A stretch of DNA of 64,000 nt, from positions 62,001 through 126,000 of the forward strand of contig NZ_JAMTCQ010000015.1 of the NCBI RefSeq assembly GCF_024171895.1, in the 5' to 3' direction. The notes beneath the pieces are model-generated. The model saw only the letters and a list, made by a program, of their open reading frames with translations, did not search any database and had not been told where the DNA came from. Source of the DNA: Prauserella halophila (lineage in GTDB: Bacteria; Actinomycetota; Actinomycetes; Mycobacteriales; Pseudonocardiaceae). Both the position numbers and the translations under genes were made by a program. Of the stretch, positions 1 to 8,664 are shown one piece after another. Within the stretch, counting starts at the first letter, position 1; every line of letters begins with the position of its first letter.

Positions 1-2304
1 GTCGAGCTTGAGCGCGATCGTGTCCTTCCAATCGCCGCGCGTGCCCTTAAATCCCGTGGTGCGCATGCCACCGGAGGCAAGCTGCGACTGCGCCGAATCC
101 GACCCGGTTCCCGGGCGTCCGCCCCACGTCGTCGCGGCCCGCGGCGAACCACCTCCGGACGATCCTCCCGACGACGGAGCCTCACGCCGCCAGTCGAGCA
201 GCTCGGCAGGGATCTCGTCGAGGAACCGCGACGCCGGGTTGGCCGAGGGCTGGCCCCACTGCGTCCGGACGAGCGCGCGGGAGACGTACAAGCGCTCGCG
301 CGCCCGCGTGATCGCGACGTACGCGAGCCTGCGCTCCTCGGCCAGCTCTTTCGGTTCACCGAGCGCGCGCAGGTGCGGGAAGACACCGTCCTCCCAGCCG
401 GTACCGAACACGACCGGGTATTCGAGGCCCTTCGCGGTGTGCACGGTCATCAGCGTGACCACCCCCGCGTCGTCGTCCTCGTCGGCCTCGTCGGCCTCAT
501 CGCCGCCGTCGGACTCGGGGATCGAATCCGCGTCGGCGACCAGCGACACCCGCTCGAGGAACGCGGGCAACGACCCCGGCTCCGGCGTCGGCACGTCCGG
601 TTCCTCATCCGTGTCCGGTTCCTCATCCGTGTCCGGCTCCGGGGCGAGCGCGGCGGCCTCGGCGGCCGACTCGGTGAACTCGCGTGCCACCGTGACGAGC
701 TCGTCGAGGTTCTCCAGCCGCGAGGCGTCCTGCGGATCGTTGGAGGAGTCCAGTTCGGCGCGATAGCCTGTGCGGTCGAGTACCGCCTCGAGAATGTCGG
801 CGATCTCGGTGCCGGAGTCGACCAGCTCGTAGAACCCGTCCAGCAGCTCGACGAACGCCGTGATCGCCTTGCGCGAGCGCGGGTTGAGCATCGGAACCTT
901 GTCGGCGACCGCGTCCCGCAGCGCCGAGACGAACGAGATCCGCTCCCGCTCGGCGTGCGTGGCCACGCACGCCTCCGCCCGGTCGCCGATGCCGCGTTTG
1001 GGCACGTTCAGGATCCGCCGCAGGCTGACGGTGTCGTCCGGATTCGCCAGCACCCGCAGGTACGCCAGCACATCGCGGATCTCCTTGCGCTCGTAGAACC
1101 GCACCCCGCCGACCACGCGGTACGGCAGCCCGAGGCGAATGAAGATCTCCTCGAACACCCGCGACTGGTTGTTGGTGCGGTAGAACACCGCGATATCGGA
1201 GTACTGCGCCGCACCCTGGTCGACCAGGGCGTCGATCTCGCCCGCGACGAACGCGGCCTCGTCGTGCTCGTTGTCGGCGACGTAGCCGACGACCTTCTCG
1301 CCGTCGCCCTCGGACGTCCACAGGCGCTTGTCCCTGCGGTTCGGGTTGCGCGAGATGACCGAATTGGCCGCGGACAGGATCGTCTGCGTCGACCGGTAGT
1401 TCTGCTCGAGCAGGATCGTGCGGGCACTCGGGAAGTCCCGTTCGAACTCCTCGATGTTGCGGATCGTCGCGCCACGGAAGGCGTAGATCGACTGGTCGGC
1501 GTCGCCGACGACACACAGCTCGGCCGGTTCGACACCGGATTCGGTCGGCTCCGTGCCCACGAGCTCACGCACCAGCGTGTACTGCGCGTGGTTGGTGTCC
1601 TGGTACTCGTCGACCAGCACGTGCCGGAAACGACGGCGGTAGTACTCGGCGACGTCGGGAAACACCTGGAACAGCTCGACCGTGCGCATGATCAGGTCGT
1701 CGAAGTCCATCGCATTGGCCTGCGAGAGCCTGCGCTGGTACTCGACGTAGACCTCGGCGGCCCTGCGCTCGAAGTCGTTGGTCGCGTGCGAACCCGCGGA
1801 CTCGGAATCGATCAGCTCGTTCTTCAGGTTCGAGATGTGCGCGCCCAGCGCCCGCGGCTGGTACCGCTTCGCATCCAGGTCCAGATCCCGGGCGACCAGG
1901 GTGAGCAGCCTGCGCGCGTCGTCGGCATCGTAGATGGAGAAGTTCGACGACATCTCGAGGGTCTTCGCCTCGCGCCGCAGCACCCGCACACACATCGAGT
2001 GGAACGTCGACACCCACATCGCGCCGGACCGGCGGCCGACCAGCTCACTCACCCGCTCGCGCATCTCGGCGGCGGCCTTGTTGGTGAACGTGATCGCCAT
2101 GATCTGCCCGGGATGCGCCCCGCGCGCGGCCAGCAGGTACGCGATCCTGCGCGTGAGCACCCGGGTCTTGCCGGAGCCGGCACCGGCAACCACCAGCAAC
2201 GGCGCGCCCGCATGCTCCACGGCGGCGCGCTGCGACGGGTTCAGGTCGCCGGTCAGCTCGGTGTGGGAGCCCTGGTCCGGGGGAAGATCGAAGAGGGTGC
2301 TCAT
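1..2304 (-). CDS. pcrA: ATP-dependent DNA helicase PcrA/UvrD1 (3' end cut by window edge)
   Basis: Superfamily 1A 3'-5' DNA helicase of repair and replication restart. The frame is open from ATG at 2304-2302 to the left edge (768 codons), and family members are about 770-830 residues, so only a short tail is missing. Visible motifs in order are AGAGSGKT (Walker A, about residue 40), ITFTNKAAAEM, VDEYQDTN (Walker B), GDADQSIYAFRGA, LEQNYRST, MTVHTAKGLEYPVVF and YVAITRARERLYVSR. A low-complexity acidic stretch with a repeated TDEEPD lies before the MTVHTAKGLE motif. In Mycobacterium tuberculosis uvrD1 is likewise next to the chorismate mutase gene, which supports orthology to the actinobacterial PcrA/UvrD1 group. 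Confidence 0.95.
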   Translation of the reverse strand, partial: MSTLFDLPPDQGSHTELTGDLNPSQRAAVEHAGAPLLVVAGAGSGKTRVLTRRIAYLLAARGAHPGQIMAITFTNKAAAEMRERVSELVGRRSGAMWVSTFHSMCVRVLRREAKTLEMSSNFSIYDADDARRLLTLVARDLDLDAKRYQPRALGAHISNLKNELIDSESAGSHATNDFERRAAEVYVEYQRRLSQANAMDFDDLIMRTVELFQVFPDVAEYYRRRFRHVLVDEYQDTNHAQYTLVRELVGTEPTESGVEPAELCVVGDADQSIYAFRGATIRNIEEFERDFPSARTILLEQNYRSTQTILSAANSVISRNPNRRDKRLWTSEGDGEKVVGYVADNEHDEAAFVAGEIDALVDQGAAQYSDIAVFYRTNNQSRVFEEIFIRLGLPYRVVGGVRFYERKEIRDVLAYLRVLANPDDTVSLRRILNVPKRGIGDRAEACVATHAERERISFVSALRDAVADKVPMLNPRSRKAITAFVELLDGFYELVDSGTEIADILEAVLDRTGYRAELDSSNDPQDASRLENLDELVTVAREFTESAAEAAALAPEPDTDEEPDTDEEPDVPTPEPGSLPAFLERVSLVADADSIPESDGGDEADEADEDDDAGVVTLMTVHTAKGLEYPVVFGTGWEDGVFPHLRALGEPKELAEERRLAYVAITRARERLYVSRALVRTQWGQPSANPASRFLDEIPAELLDWRREAPSSGGSSGGGSPRAATTWGGRPGTGSDSAQSQLASGGMRTTGFKGTRGDWKDTIALKLD

Positions 2305-2349
2305 TGTGACTTCACGCTACCTCGCACCCCCGACAGCGCCGGAATGTGC

Positions 2350-2362
2350 CATACTCACGCCG
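2350..2362 (+). promoter_or_regulatory. -10 element CATACT for leaderless aroQ leader transcript
   Basis: CATACT (2350-2355) differs at one position from TATACT. Six bases separate it from a GTG at 2362, so transcription would start on or next to the start codon. The same spacing occurs at other genes here (3019, 16733, 20470), which supports a leaderless start. No convincing -35 hexamer is visible. Confidence 0.5.
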
Positions 2363-2427
2363 TGGTCGACGCGACGTGCCGATTTTTCTACGGGATCCGG
2401 ACTCCGGCTCCCGTGATCGCGTGCTGA
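2362..2427 (+). CDS. putative Phe/Tyr leader peptide of aroQ (21 aa)
   Basis: Short frame GTG...TGA encoding 21 residues with consecutive Phe-Phe-Tyr codons (2383-2391) just before a set of overlapping hairpins. It ends 97 bases before chorismate mutase, an enzyme of Phe/Tyr synthesis. A longer version from ATG 2344 is possible, but the GTG sits six bases after a -10-like CATACT. The inferred role is regulatory: ribosome position on the aromatic codons would choose between antiterminator and terminator folds. The clustering of F, F and Y in so short a frame is what sets it apart from a chance ORF. Confidence 0.6.
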   Translation: MVDATCRFFYGIRTPAPVIAC

Positions 2428-2472
2428 CCCAGCCATCACCTCAAGCCCCGGAGTCCTCGGACCCGGGGCTTT
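2391..2472 (+). promoter_or_regulatory. transcription attenuator (pause, antiterminator and terminator arms)
   Basis: Three mutually exclusive pairings can be drawn. Arms 2391-2400 and 2404-2413 pair with one mismatch (pause hairpin). GGACTCCGG 2399-2407 pairs perfectly with CCGGAGTCC 2448-2456 (antiterminator). AAGCCCCGG 2443-2451 pairs with CCGGGGCTT 2463-2471 (terminator), followed by only a short T run. The terminator 5' arm shares 2448-2451 with the antiterminator. The layout is that of classical amino-acid attenuators, placed between the Phe-Phe-Tyr leader and aroQ. Confidence 0.65.
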
Positions 2473-2524
2473 CGTCGGCTCGGGGTCCGGGTCCGGGCCC
2501 ACGCCGACACGACCGGAGGGTCAC

Positions 2525-2869
2525 ATGAACGCCCAGACTCACGACGATTCGCAGGCCACCGAGGCGCCGACCACCGAAGCGCAGTCCACCGAGGCGCCGT
2601 CCGCCGACGCGCAGGCCGCCGAGGGCGAGCCGACGATCGACGACCTGCGCCAGGAGATCGACTGGCTCGACGCCGAGATCCTGCGCCTGGTCAAGCGCCG
2701 TGCCGAGGTTTCGCGGACGATCGGTGCCGCGCGGATGGCGGCGGGCGGCCCGCGCATCGTCTACAACCGCGAGATGGACGTACTCGCCCGGTACCGCGAA
2801 CTCGGCCCCGAGGGCAGGCAGCTCGCGCTCGCCCTGCTGAACCTCGGCCGCGGACGACTGGGGCAGTGA
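2525..2869 (+). CDS. aroQ: chorismate mutase, AroQ-delta type (114 aa)
   Basis: Converts chorismate to prephenate for Phe and Tyr synthesis; cytoplasmic. The catalytic domain starts after a variable Thr/Glu/Ala-rich N-terminus of about 35 residues. LRQEIDWLDAEILRLVKRRAEVS, GAARMAAGG and the terminal LLNLGRGRLGQ match the pattern of the intracellular M. tuberculosis enzyme Rv0948c, whose activity is boosted by the DAHP synthase. Start ATG 2525 follows GGAGGG at 2515-2520. The gene is divergent from pcrA, as in mycobacteria. It appears to be controlled by the attenuator immediately upstream. Confidence 0.92.
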   Translation: MNAQTHDDSQATEAPTTEAQSTEAPSADAQAAEGEPTIDDLRQEIDWLDAEILRLVKRRAEVSRTIGAARMAAGGPRIVYNREMDVLARYRELGPEGRQLALALLNLGRGRLGQ

Positions 2870-3018
2870 CCCGGCCCTCGCCGACCCCGCCCTCGCCGAC
2901 CCGGCCAGCACCGACCCGGCCCTCGCCGCTGCCCGGCACCGCCGGTGCGCCCTACCCACGGTAGCGCCGATTCTCTTCCGCCCACCGCCATGCCACCTCG
3001 TTCGGGCACACTGGACAC

Positions 3019-3333
3019 ATGGAAACGATCATCCACCTGATCGCCGTCGTGGCCGCTCTCGCGAGCGTCCTCGTGGCGCTCGGCCACACCGGTTACCTGG
3101 CACTGCTCAACAGCGCGGCGGCCAAGCGGGCGGGCGGCGGCCCGGTTGCCGAGTACGTGCGCAGCCGCTGGCCCGTCGCGGGCGGCACGACGGGCGCATC
3201 GCTGCTGGCTCTCCTGCTGACCTTCGGCAATTCGTTCCTCGACGTCGTGGCGATTCTGCTCGCCGCGGGCAGCGGAGCCGTCGCGACGAAGGCGTTGCAG
3301 TCCACCCGGACGAAGTACCGCTCCGGCAACTGA
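3019..3333 (+). CDS. small integral membrane protein (104 aa)
   Basis: Function not recognised. Hydrophobic segments cover about residues 4-30 (IIHLIAVVAALASVLVALGH...), 50-70 and 72-90, with short Arg/Lys loops, so it is probably a three-helix inner-membrane protein. Start ATG 3019 lies six bases after a -10-like CACACT (3007-3012), suggesting leaderless transcription. It stands alone between aroQ and a stretch of short tandem repeats. Codon use is ordinary for the region. Confidence 0.65.
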   Translation: METIIHLIAVVAALASVLVALGHTGYLALLNSAAAKRAGGGPVAEYVRSRWPVAGGTTGASLLALLLTFGNSFLDVVAILLAAGSGAVATKALQSTRTKYRSGN

Positions 3334-3742
3334 CGTAGTCGCTTACGCAACGAAACCGGGGTGCGCCCGGTGGAGTGATATCCGTGCACCAACGGTTTCA
3401 ACTCCAGCCGGAAACGCCTGAAGCTCCTACCCTTGTGCAAGTGAGGGTTTCGAGGGGCACCGTGCGCGCTACAACGTGTGACGCACGTGCATGCGGTCGT
3501 GCAGCTGCGCGTGCGCCGCGCGCCGTCCGCCCCGGCGACACCGGCCACGTCACGGCGCGCGTCAGCGCCTGCGTGACTGCCCGCGTCTCCACCCGTGTCA
3601 CCGCCGGTGACGGTGCCAGTTTGCGCGGTGACGGTGCCAGTTCTCGCGGTGACGGTGCCAGTTCGTGCGGTAACGCTGCTCCGTTCGGACGAAACGGGAC
3701 ACCCCCGGCGTCAGAAGCTCCGCGAAACGGGGTCCGCATCAC
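3334..3742. other. 409-base intergenic stretch with tandem repeats
   Basis: No convincing gene. Open frames across it (for example from 3375) are Arg/Ala/Ser-rich and are produced by the repeats. The left part holds only scattered GTG-CAC rich sequence; the right part carries the 21-bp repeats listed separately. Confidence 0.6.
3605..3667. repeat. 21-bp tandem repeat, 3 units
   Basis: Three nearly identical units beginning CGGTGACGGTGCCAGTT, with variation only in the last four bases, at 3605, 3626 and 3647. A fourth diverged unit starts at 3668. They lie upstream of the membrane protein gene at 3743. Confidence 0.85.
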
Positions 3743-5182
3743 ATGACCGCCGGCTCGCACGAGACGTTCGACTTCTTCAGCTCGACCCGGACCGCCGCGG
3801 ACCGCCCCACGCCGGGCGGCCACCACGCCCGCGGTCGTCACGCCCGCGACGACCAGGCCACGCGCGACAGTGGCATCCACGACAGCGACATCCACGGCAG
3901 CGACATCCGTGGCCGTCACGCCCGCGACGACGGCGCCCGGAACGACCGGGCCGTCGGGGCGGTCTCGGGCACGCTGCCGGCGACCCCCGCTCGAGGCGCC
4001 TCACCGACTCCAGGCGCCTCACCGGCCGAAGGCACTACGCCGGCCGAAGGCACCACGCCGATGGCAGCCGTACCCGCACCTCCGCCTCGGGGGACGCCGA
4101 ACTCACGGCCGCACCCCGAACCTCCCGCTGCGGGCGAACCACCCGCGCAGCGAACGCACGACGCCCGGCAGGCCCCCGTCCGCAGGCAGCGGATCGCGCT
4201 GTCGGCGGCCGCGGATCCCGACGCAGCCACGGCGACCGCACCCGGCCTGCCGGCACCGACGGCGGCGTCGGCCGCTCCCGAGCCCGCCGCCGAGCCGGAG
4301 CTCGACGCCGCCGCCGACACCGAGGCCGACGACACCGAGGCGAACGTGCGGCCCGTCCACGGGCTCGGCACGTTCGACCTGGGGTCGGTGCCGGCCTCGG
4401 TCACCCCGCCGTCGACGTGGCGCCGAGCGGCGTGGTTCGCGAGCCTGTCGTCCGGCGCGGTCGTCGTGGCGCTGCTGGTGGCGGGCACACTGCTGGTCGG
4501 CCCCGGCGGCGAGGAGTCCGCCTCGGTCGACGGCTGGCCCGACCGGAACGGCGCCGTCGCACCGCTGCTGCCCGAAGAACGTGACGACCGTGGCGGCAGG
4601 CCGGATCCCGGCGCTTCCTCGACCTCGGCGACCTCGGCGACCTCGGCCACGTCGACGGACTCCGCCGGCCCGTCCGCCACCCGGGAGGACGGGGCACCCG
4701 CGGATCCGATGCGCGACGGCGAACCCCGGCCCGGGCAGCCCGCGCAGCCCTCCGACTCCGCGCCGCCGGACACGAACCCGCCCGGCAGCGCACCGTCCGA
4801 ATCGGCACCGACGTCGACGGCACCGTCGAAACCCCCGCCCACACCGGCTCCGACGTCGACGGCCTCCCAGGTCTACTTCGGCAGGCCGCACGACACGGAG
4901 GCCATGGCACAGCGGGCGCAGGCGTTCCTCGACCGGGTGACCGAGGACCCGCAGGCCGCGCACGAACTGACCAGCGGCGAGCTGCGGCGCCAGGGTGCCG
5001 AGGGACTCGAGCGCGCGTACGCCGACATCGCCTACTTCGAGGTCGAGCACATCGCAATCGACCAGTACGAGGGCGTCACGGACAACACCGTCCGGGTGAC
5101 CTACGAGGACGGCAGCACGGCCCGGCAGACCCGTCGGCTGACGTTCGACCACGCCGAGAAGATTTCCTCCGACGGGGCGTGA
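3743..5182 (+). CDS. single-pass membrane protein with disordered N-terminus (479 aa)
   Basis: Function not recognised. The first ~225 residues are Ala/Pro/Thr/Asp-rich and presumably disordered and cytoplasmic. One membrane helix follows (about 233-255, AVVVALLVAGTLLVG). Then comes a Ser/Thr/Pro-rich linker and a C-terminal domain of about 100 residues (VYFGRPHDTEAMAQRAQAFLD onward) that looks folded and extracellular. The topology resembles membrane-anchored proteins with a SnoaL/NTF2-like or DUF4878-like tail, but the assignment is only by general appearance. Start ATG 3743 has no strong ribosome site, so an internal start is possible. Confidence 0.6.
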   Translation: MTAGSHETFDFFSSTRTAADRPTPGGHHARGRHARDDQATRDSGIHDSDIHGSDIRGRHARDDGARNDRAVGAVSGTLPATPARGASPTPGASPAEGTTPAEGTTPMAAVPAPPPRGTPNSRPHPEPPAAGEPPAQRTHDARQAPVRRQRIALSAAADPDAATATAPGLPAPTAASAAPEPAAEPELDAAADTEADDTEANVRPVHGLGTFDLGSVPASVTPPSTWRRAAWFASLSSGAVVVALLVAGTLLVGPGGEESASVDGWPDRNGAVAPLLPEERDDRGGRPDPGASSTSATSATSATSTDSAGPSATREDGAPADPMRDGEPRPGQPAQPSDSAPPDTNPPGSAPSESAPTSTAPSKPPPTPAPTSTASQVYFGRPHDTEAMAQRAQAFLDRVTEDPQAAHELTSGELRRQGAEGLERAYADIAYFEVEHIAIDQYEGVTDNTVRVTYEDGSTARQTRRLTFDHAEKISSDGA

Positions 5183-5409
5183 TCACGGCGAAAATCCCCA
5201 CCTCAGCACCACATTTCCTGCACATTCCGATGCACGTGCATGCGCCGAACGGTCGTGGATTGCTCTAACCGAGTGATGACGATGACCGCTCGTCGTGCGG
5301 GCACAACCCTCCACCGACACGGCCTGGTGATCGACGGCAACAGCCGGTTACCTGGTTGGCAGGGGTCCGCACGAACCGAGCCACGAGACGGAGCAGACAG
5401 GACCGAACT

Positions 5410-5811
5410 GTGCACGAGCGCCGACACGCGAGCGACGACTGCGTCGCCGTCGAGGACGTCATCGACCGGGAGATCCTGGCCGACGACCTCGTCGACGACG
5501 CCTATCTGCGCGAGGCTCTCGCCGAACCCGGCCGGTACCTGCCCCCGCCCAGCGTGCGGGCCCGCAGTGAACCCGAGCCCGCGATAGCGGATCCGGAACC
5601 GGAACACCCCGTCGCACGCCGCGCGAAGCTGATCGCGCTCATCGTGGCGACGCTGATGGTCGTCGCCTCCATCGTCGCCGCCGCGGTCGTCACCGGCGAG
5701 GACGACACCGCCGCCACCGCTACCGCCGCCACCGCCACCACGGCCGCATCGCTACCCACAGCAGCGACACCGGAGTCGGTGTCATTCGTCTCGGTGACAC
5801 AACCTTTCTGA
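5410..5811 (+). CDS. small membrane-anchored protein (133 aa)
   Basis: Function not recognised. GTG 5410 is chosen because AGGACC lies just upstream and the preceding in-frame residues are Arg-rich and non-conserved in character. Domains: acidic N-terminus (DDCVAVEDVIDREILADDLVDDAYLREAL), a membrane helix at about residues 75-97 (LIALIVATLMVVASIVAAAVV), then a Thr/Ala-rich extracellular tail. It sits between the preceding membrane protein and the kinase pair, without overlap. Confidence 0.55.
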   Translation: MHERRHASDDCVAVEDVIDREILADDLVDDAYLREALAEPGRYLPPPSVRARSEPEPAIADPEPEHPVARRAKLIALIVATLMVVASIVAAAVVTGEDDTAATATAATATTAASLPTAATPESVSFVSVTQPF

Positions 5812-6003
5812 TCCCTGAGCGTCCTTCTGGTCGGAGCGACCAGCCGTACTCGCCGATGCCGCCTTCGTGTGCACAGCGTGAGCGGCCTAACCTGTGCTGA
5901 GTGGTCGGACAGCCCGACGGCTGCGTCCCGACCACCCGGCCGGTTCGGTCGGATCGGTGTGCCTACGTTCCACCACCGGAGACACCAGCCCGAAGGAGGT
6001 CGC

Positions 6004-7695
6004 GTGAGCGACGAAGGTCGCCTGATCGCGGGCCGCTACCGTGTCTTGAGCCGGATCGGTTCCGGCGCCATGGGGGCCGTGTGGATGGCGCAGGACGAGC
6101 TGCTGCACCGCACGGTCGCCATCAAGCAGCTCCTGCTCCAGTCCGGCCTCGACGAGCACGAGATCGACGACGCGCGCGCCCGCACGATGCGCGAGGCGCG
6201 GATCGCGGCGCGGCTCCACCACCCGAACGCCATCAGCGTGTTCGACGTCGTCACCGACGACAGCGGCCAGCCGTGCCTGGTGATGGAGTACCTCGAGTCG
6301 ACGAGCCTCGCCCAGGAACTCCAGGGCGGCCGGACGCTCGCACCGGCCGACGTCGCGCACATCGGAGCCCAGGTCTCCGCGGCATTGAAGGCCGCGCACG
6401 CGGTCGGCATCGTCCACCGGGACATCAAGCCGGGCAACATCCTGCTCGCGCCGGACGGCATGGTGAAGCTGACCGACTTCGGCATCTCGCGCGCGAAGGA
6501 CGACGTCACGGTCACCAAGACCGGCATGATCGCGGGCACCCCTGCCTATCTGGCACCCGAAGTGGCCATCGGCGGCGACCCGGGGCCCGAGTCCGACGTC
6601 TTCTCGCTCGGCTCGACCCTGTACGCGGCGACGGAGGGCCAGCCGCCGTTCGGCCTGTCCGAGAACACACTCAGCCTGCTGCACGCCGTCGCCGCGGGGC
6701 AGATCAACCCGCCGCGCCAGTCGGGACCCTTGACGAGCGTGCTTGCGGTCATGCTGCACCCCGAAACGCAGCACCGGCCCACCGCCGAGGAGTGCGAGGA
6801 CCTGCTCGACGCCGTGTCCCGCGGGCAGACCCCGCTCGGCGGTGCCGCCGAGGGGCCCGGCGACGCCGACGGAACGTCGATACTCGGCACCGTGGGCACC
6901 ACGGGCGCTGCGGCGGCCGGGGGCGCGGTCGCGGGTGCGGTCGGCGGCGTGCTGGGCACCCGCGCAGGCGAGGACCCACCCGCGGGCCACGCCGGCACGC
7001 TCGGCTCCGACGGTGCGGACGACTACTACGACGACTACGGGGCCGCCGGTTACGGAGCGGGCGGCAGCTACCCCGACCACGGCTACCCCGAGCACGACTA
7101 CGACGATCCGGCCTACGCCGCCACCGCCTATGACAGCTACGGCGGATACGACGACTACGGCGAACGCACTCGGAGCGCCGGCGCCGCGGCTGCCGGTCAC
7201 GACGCCTACGGCGACGATCCCTACGGCGACCCGCACGGCACGCGGGTCGCCGCCGCAGGCGGCTCGGCAGCGCCGCGCGACGAGGACGAGAAACCCCGAT
7301 GGAAGGTGCCCGCCGTGGTCGGCGGTCTCGTCGTGATCGGCCTGGCCGCCTTCGCGGTGTGGGTGTTCAGCGGCCCGAGGGGCGGCGACGGCCCGGAACC
7401 CGCGGGCAACCCCGCTCCGGCCACCACGACGACGTCGCAGCCCACGAGCACACAGGCACCGTCGACGAGCTCGCCCGAGCCGACGACGGAGGAAACGACG
7501 TACGAGGAACCGACGACCACCTACGTCGAACCGGAACCGACGACCGAGGAACCGACGGCGACCTACGTCGAACCGGAGCCGACGACCGAGCCCTCGTCCG
7601 GTTCTCCGACGAGCTCCACGGAGAATTCGACGCCGCCGTCGAATTCGGAGCCGATAGAGACCGGCAGCGCCAGTGCGTCGTCACCCGAAACCTGA
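6004..7695 (+). CDS. transmembrane Ser/Thr protein kinase, PknB/Hanks type (563 aa)
   Basis: Membrane sensor kinase. The kinase domain (residues 1-275) has GSGAMG (P-loop), Lys41 in AIK, HRDIKPGN with catalytic Asp140, TDFG, and GTPAYLAPE. A long Gly/Ala/Tyr/Asp-rich juxtamembrane region follows, then one helix (about 437-460, VVGGLVVIGLAAFAVWVF). The extracellular Thr/Pro/Glu-rich tail contains two copies of a TYVEPEPTTE-type repeat, so no folded sensor (such as PASTA) is visible. GTG 6004 follows a perfect AAGGAGGT at 5993-6000; upstream in-frame sequence is noncoding in character. The next gene begins 18 bases after the stop. Confidence 0.9.
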   Translation: MSDEGRLIAGRYRVLSRIGSGAMGAVWMAQDELLHRTVAIKQLLLQSGLDEHEIDDARARTMREARIAARLHHPNAISVFDVVTDDSGQPCLVMEYLESTSLAQELQGGRTLAPADVAHIGAQVSAALKAAHAVGIVHRDIKPGNILLAPDGMVKLTDFGISRAKDDVTVTKTGMIAGTPAYLAPEVAIGGDPGPESDVFSLGSTLYAATEGQPPFGLSENTLSLLHAVAAGQINPPRQSGPLTSVLAVMLHPETQHRPTAEECEDLLDAVSRGQTPLGGAAEGPGDADGTSILGTVGTTGAAAAGGAVAGAVGGVLGTRAGEDPPAGHAGTLGSDGADDYYDDYGAAGYGAGGSYPDHGYPEHDYDDPAYAATAYDSYGGYDDYGERTRSAGAAAAGHDAYGDDPYGDPHGTRVAAAGGSAAPRDEDEKPRWKVPAVVGGLVVIGLAAFAVWVFSGPRGGDGPEPAGNPAPATTTTSQPTSTQAPSTSSPEPTTEETTYEEPTTTYVEPEPTTEEPTATYVEPEPTTEPSSGSPTSSTENSTPPSNSEPIETGSASASSPET

Positions 7696-7713
7696 TCCCG
7701 CCCGAGGCACTGT

Positions 7714-8661
7714 GTGAATTACACGGAAGGCACCGTCGTCGGCAAGCGGTACCGGCTCGACCAGCCCATCGGACGTGGTCGGGCCGGCATCGTGTGGCTG
7801 GCGTTCGACACGATGCTGCACCGGACGGTGGCGGCGAAGCGGCTGTACCTCGACCCGACGACGACCGGCGAGGCCGCCGATCACGCCCGGCGGACGGCGC
7901 TGCAGGAAGCCAGACAGGCCACACGGGTCGTGCACGCCGGGGCGGTCACCGTGTACGACGCCGTGCAGTGCGAGAACGACGTGTGGGCGATCATGGAGTA
8001 CGTGCCGTGCCGCAACATGGCCGACTTCCTCGCCGAGCACGGGGAACTGACCCCGCAACAGGCCGCATACCTGGGTCACCGGCTGGGCGCGGCGCTGGCG
8101 ACGGCGCACGCGATCGGTGTGACGCACCGGGCCGTCGAACCCGGGAACGTGCTGCTGTGCGACGACGGCGGCGTCAAGATCACCGACATCGGCCTGTCAC
8201 AGCCGCCCGCCGACCCGGCCTACCGCGCCCCGGAACTCGCCACGGGCACCGAGCCCTCGTCCTCCTCGGACGGGTTCTCGCTCGGGGCGATGCTGTTCGC
8301 CGCGGTCGAGGGGGTGCCACCGTTCGGTGAGGACGGCACGGGGACTCCGGTCGTGCCGCGTCGCTGCGGCGCGCTGACCGGGGCCTTGCTGAAACTACTG
8401 CGCGACGATCCCGAACTGCGACCGACGATGCAGGACACCGTGCAGTCGCTGCACGCGATCACGAAGGGCAGCGAGCAGGGGCTGGTGCCGCCGACAGCGC
8501 CCGCGCTGCCGACCGTGCCGGTGCTGCCTCAGGTGGTCACCGTTTCGACCCCGCCCCACCCGCCCGCACCCGGCGCCACCGGCTCGATGCGGCGATGGCT
8601 GCTCATCGGCTCGGCCGTCGTCCTGCTCGCGATCGTCGTCGTCCTGGTGCTCGCCCTCTGA
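7714..8661 (+). CDS. membrane-anchored kinase-like protein, probable pseudokinase (315 aa)
   Basis: Hanks-type kinase fold with Lys42 (AAKRL) and an APE-like APELATG, but the catalytic loop reads HRAVEPGN: Ala140 replaces the catalytic Asp, and TDIG replaces DFG. The glycine loop is weak (GRGRAGIVW). The activation segment is very short. A Pro-rich linker leads to a C-terminal membrane helix (about 292-315) with almost nothing outside, so it presumably presents a cytoplasmic domain only. It lies 18 bases after the active kinase, suggesting an operon and a scaffold or regulatory partner role (inference). GTG 7714 is the start. Confidence 0.82.
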   Translation: MNYTEGTVVGKRYRLDQPIGRGRAGIVWLAFDTMLHRTVAAKRLYLDPTTTGEAADHARRTALQEARQATRVVHAGAVTVYDAVQCENDVWAIMEYVPCRNMADFLAEHGELTPQQAAYLGHRLGAALATAHAIGVTHRAVEPGNVLLCDDGGVKITDIGLSQPPADPAYRAPELATGTEPSSSSDGFSLGAMLFAAVEGVPPFGEDGTGTPVVPRRCGALTGALLKLLRDDPELRPTMQDTVQSLHAITKGSEQGLVPPTAPALPTVPVLPQVVTVSTPPHPPAPGATGSMRRWLLIGSAVVLLAIVVVLVLAL

Positions 8662-8664
8662 CCG

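Noticed and set aside
373-2427. 684-codon open frame on the plus strand over pcrA
   Set aside because: Antisense shadow of pcrA in high-GC DNA; residues are Arg/Val/Asp-rich with no motif. Only its last 21 codons matter, as the leader peptide.
3375-3746. 123-codon frame before the membrane protein gene
   Set aside because: Most of it is translation of the 21-bp repeats and of GTG-rich DNA; no ribosome site or family feature.
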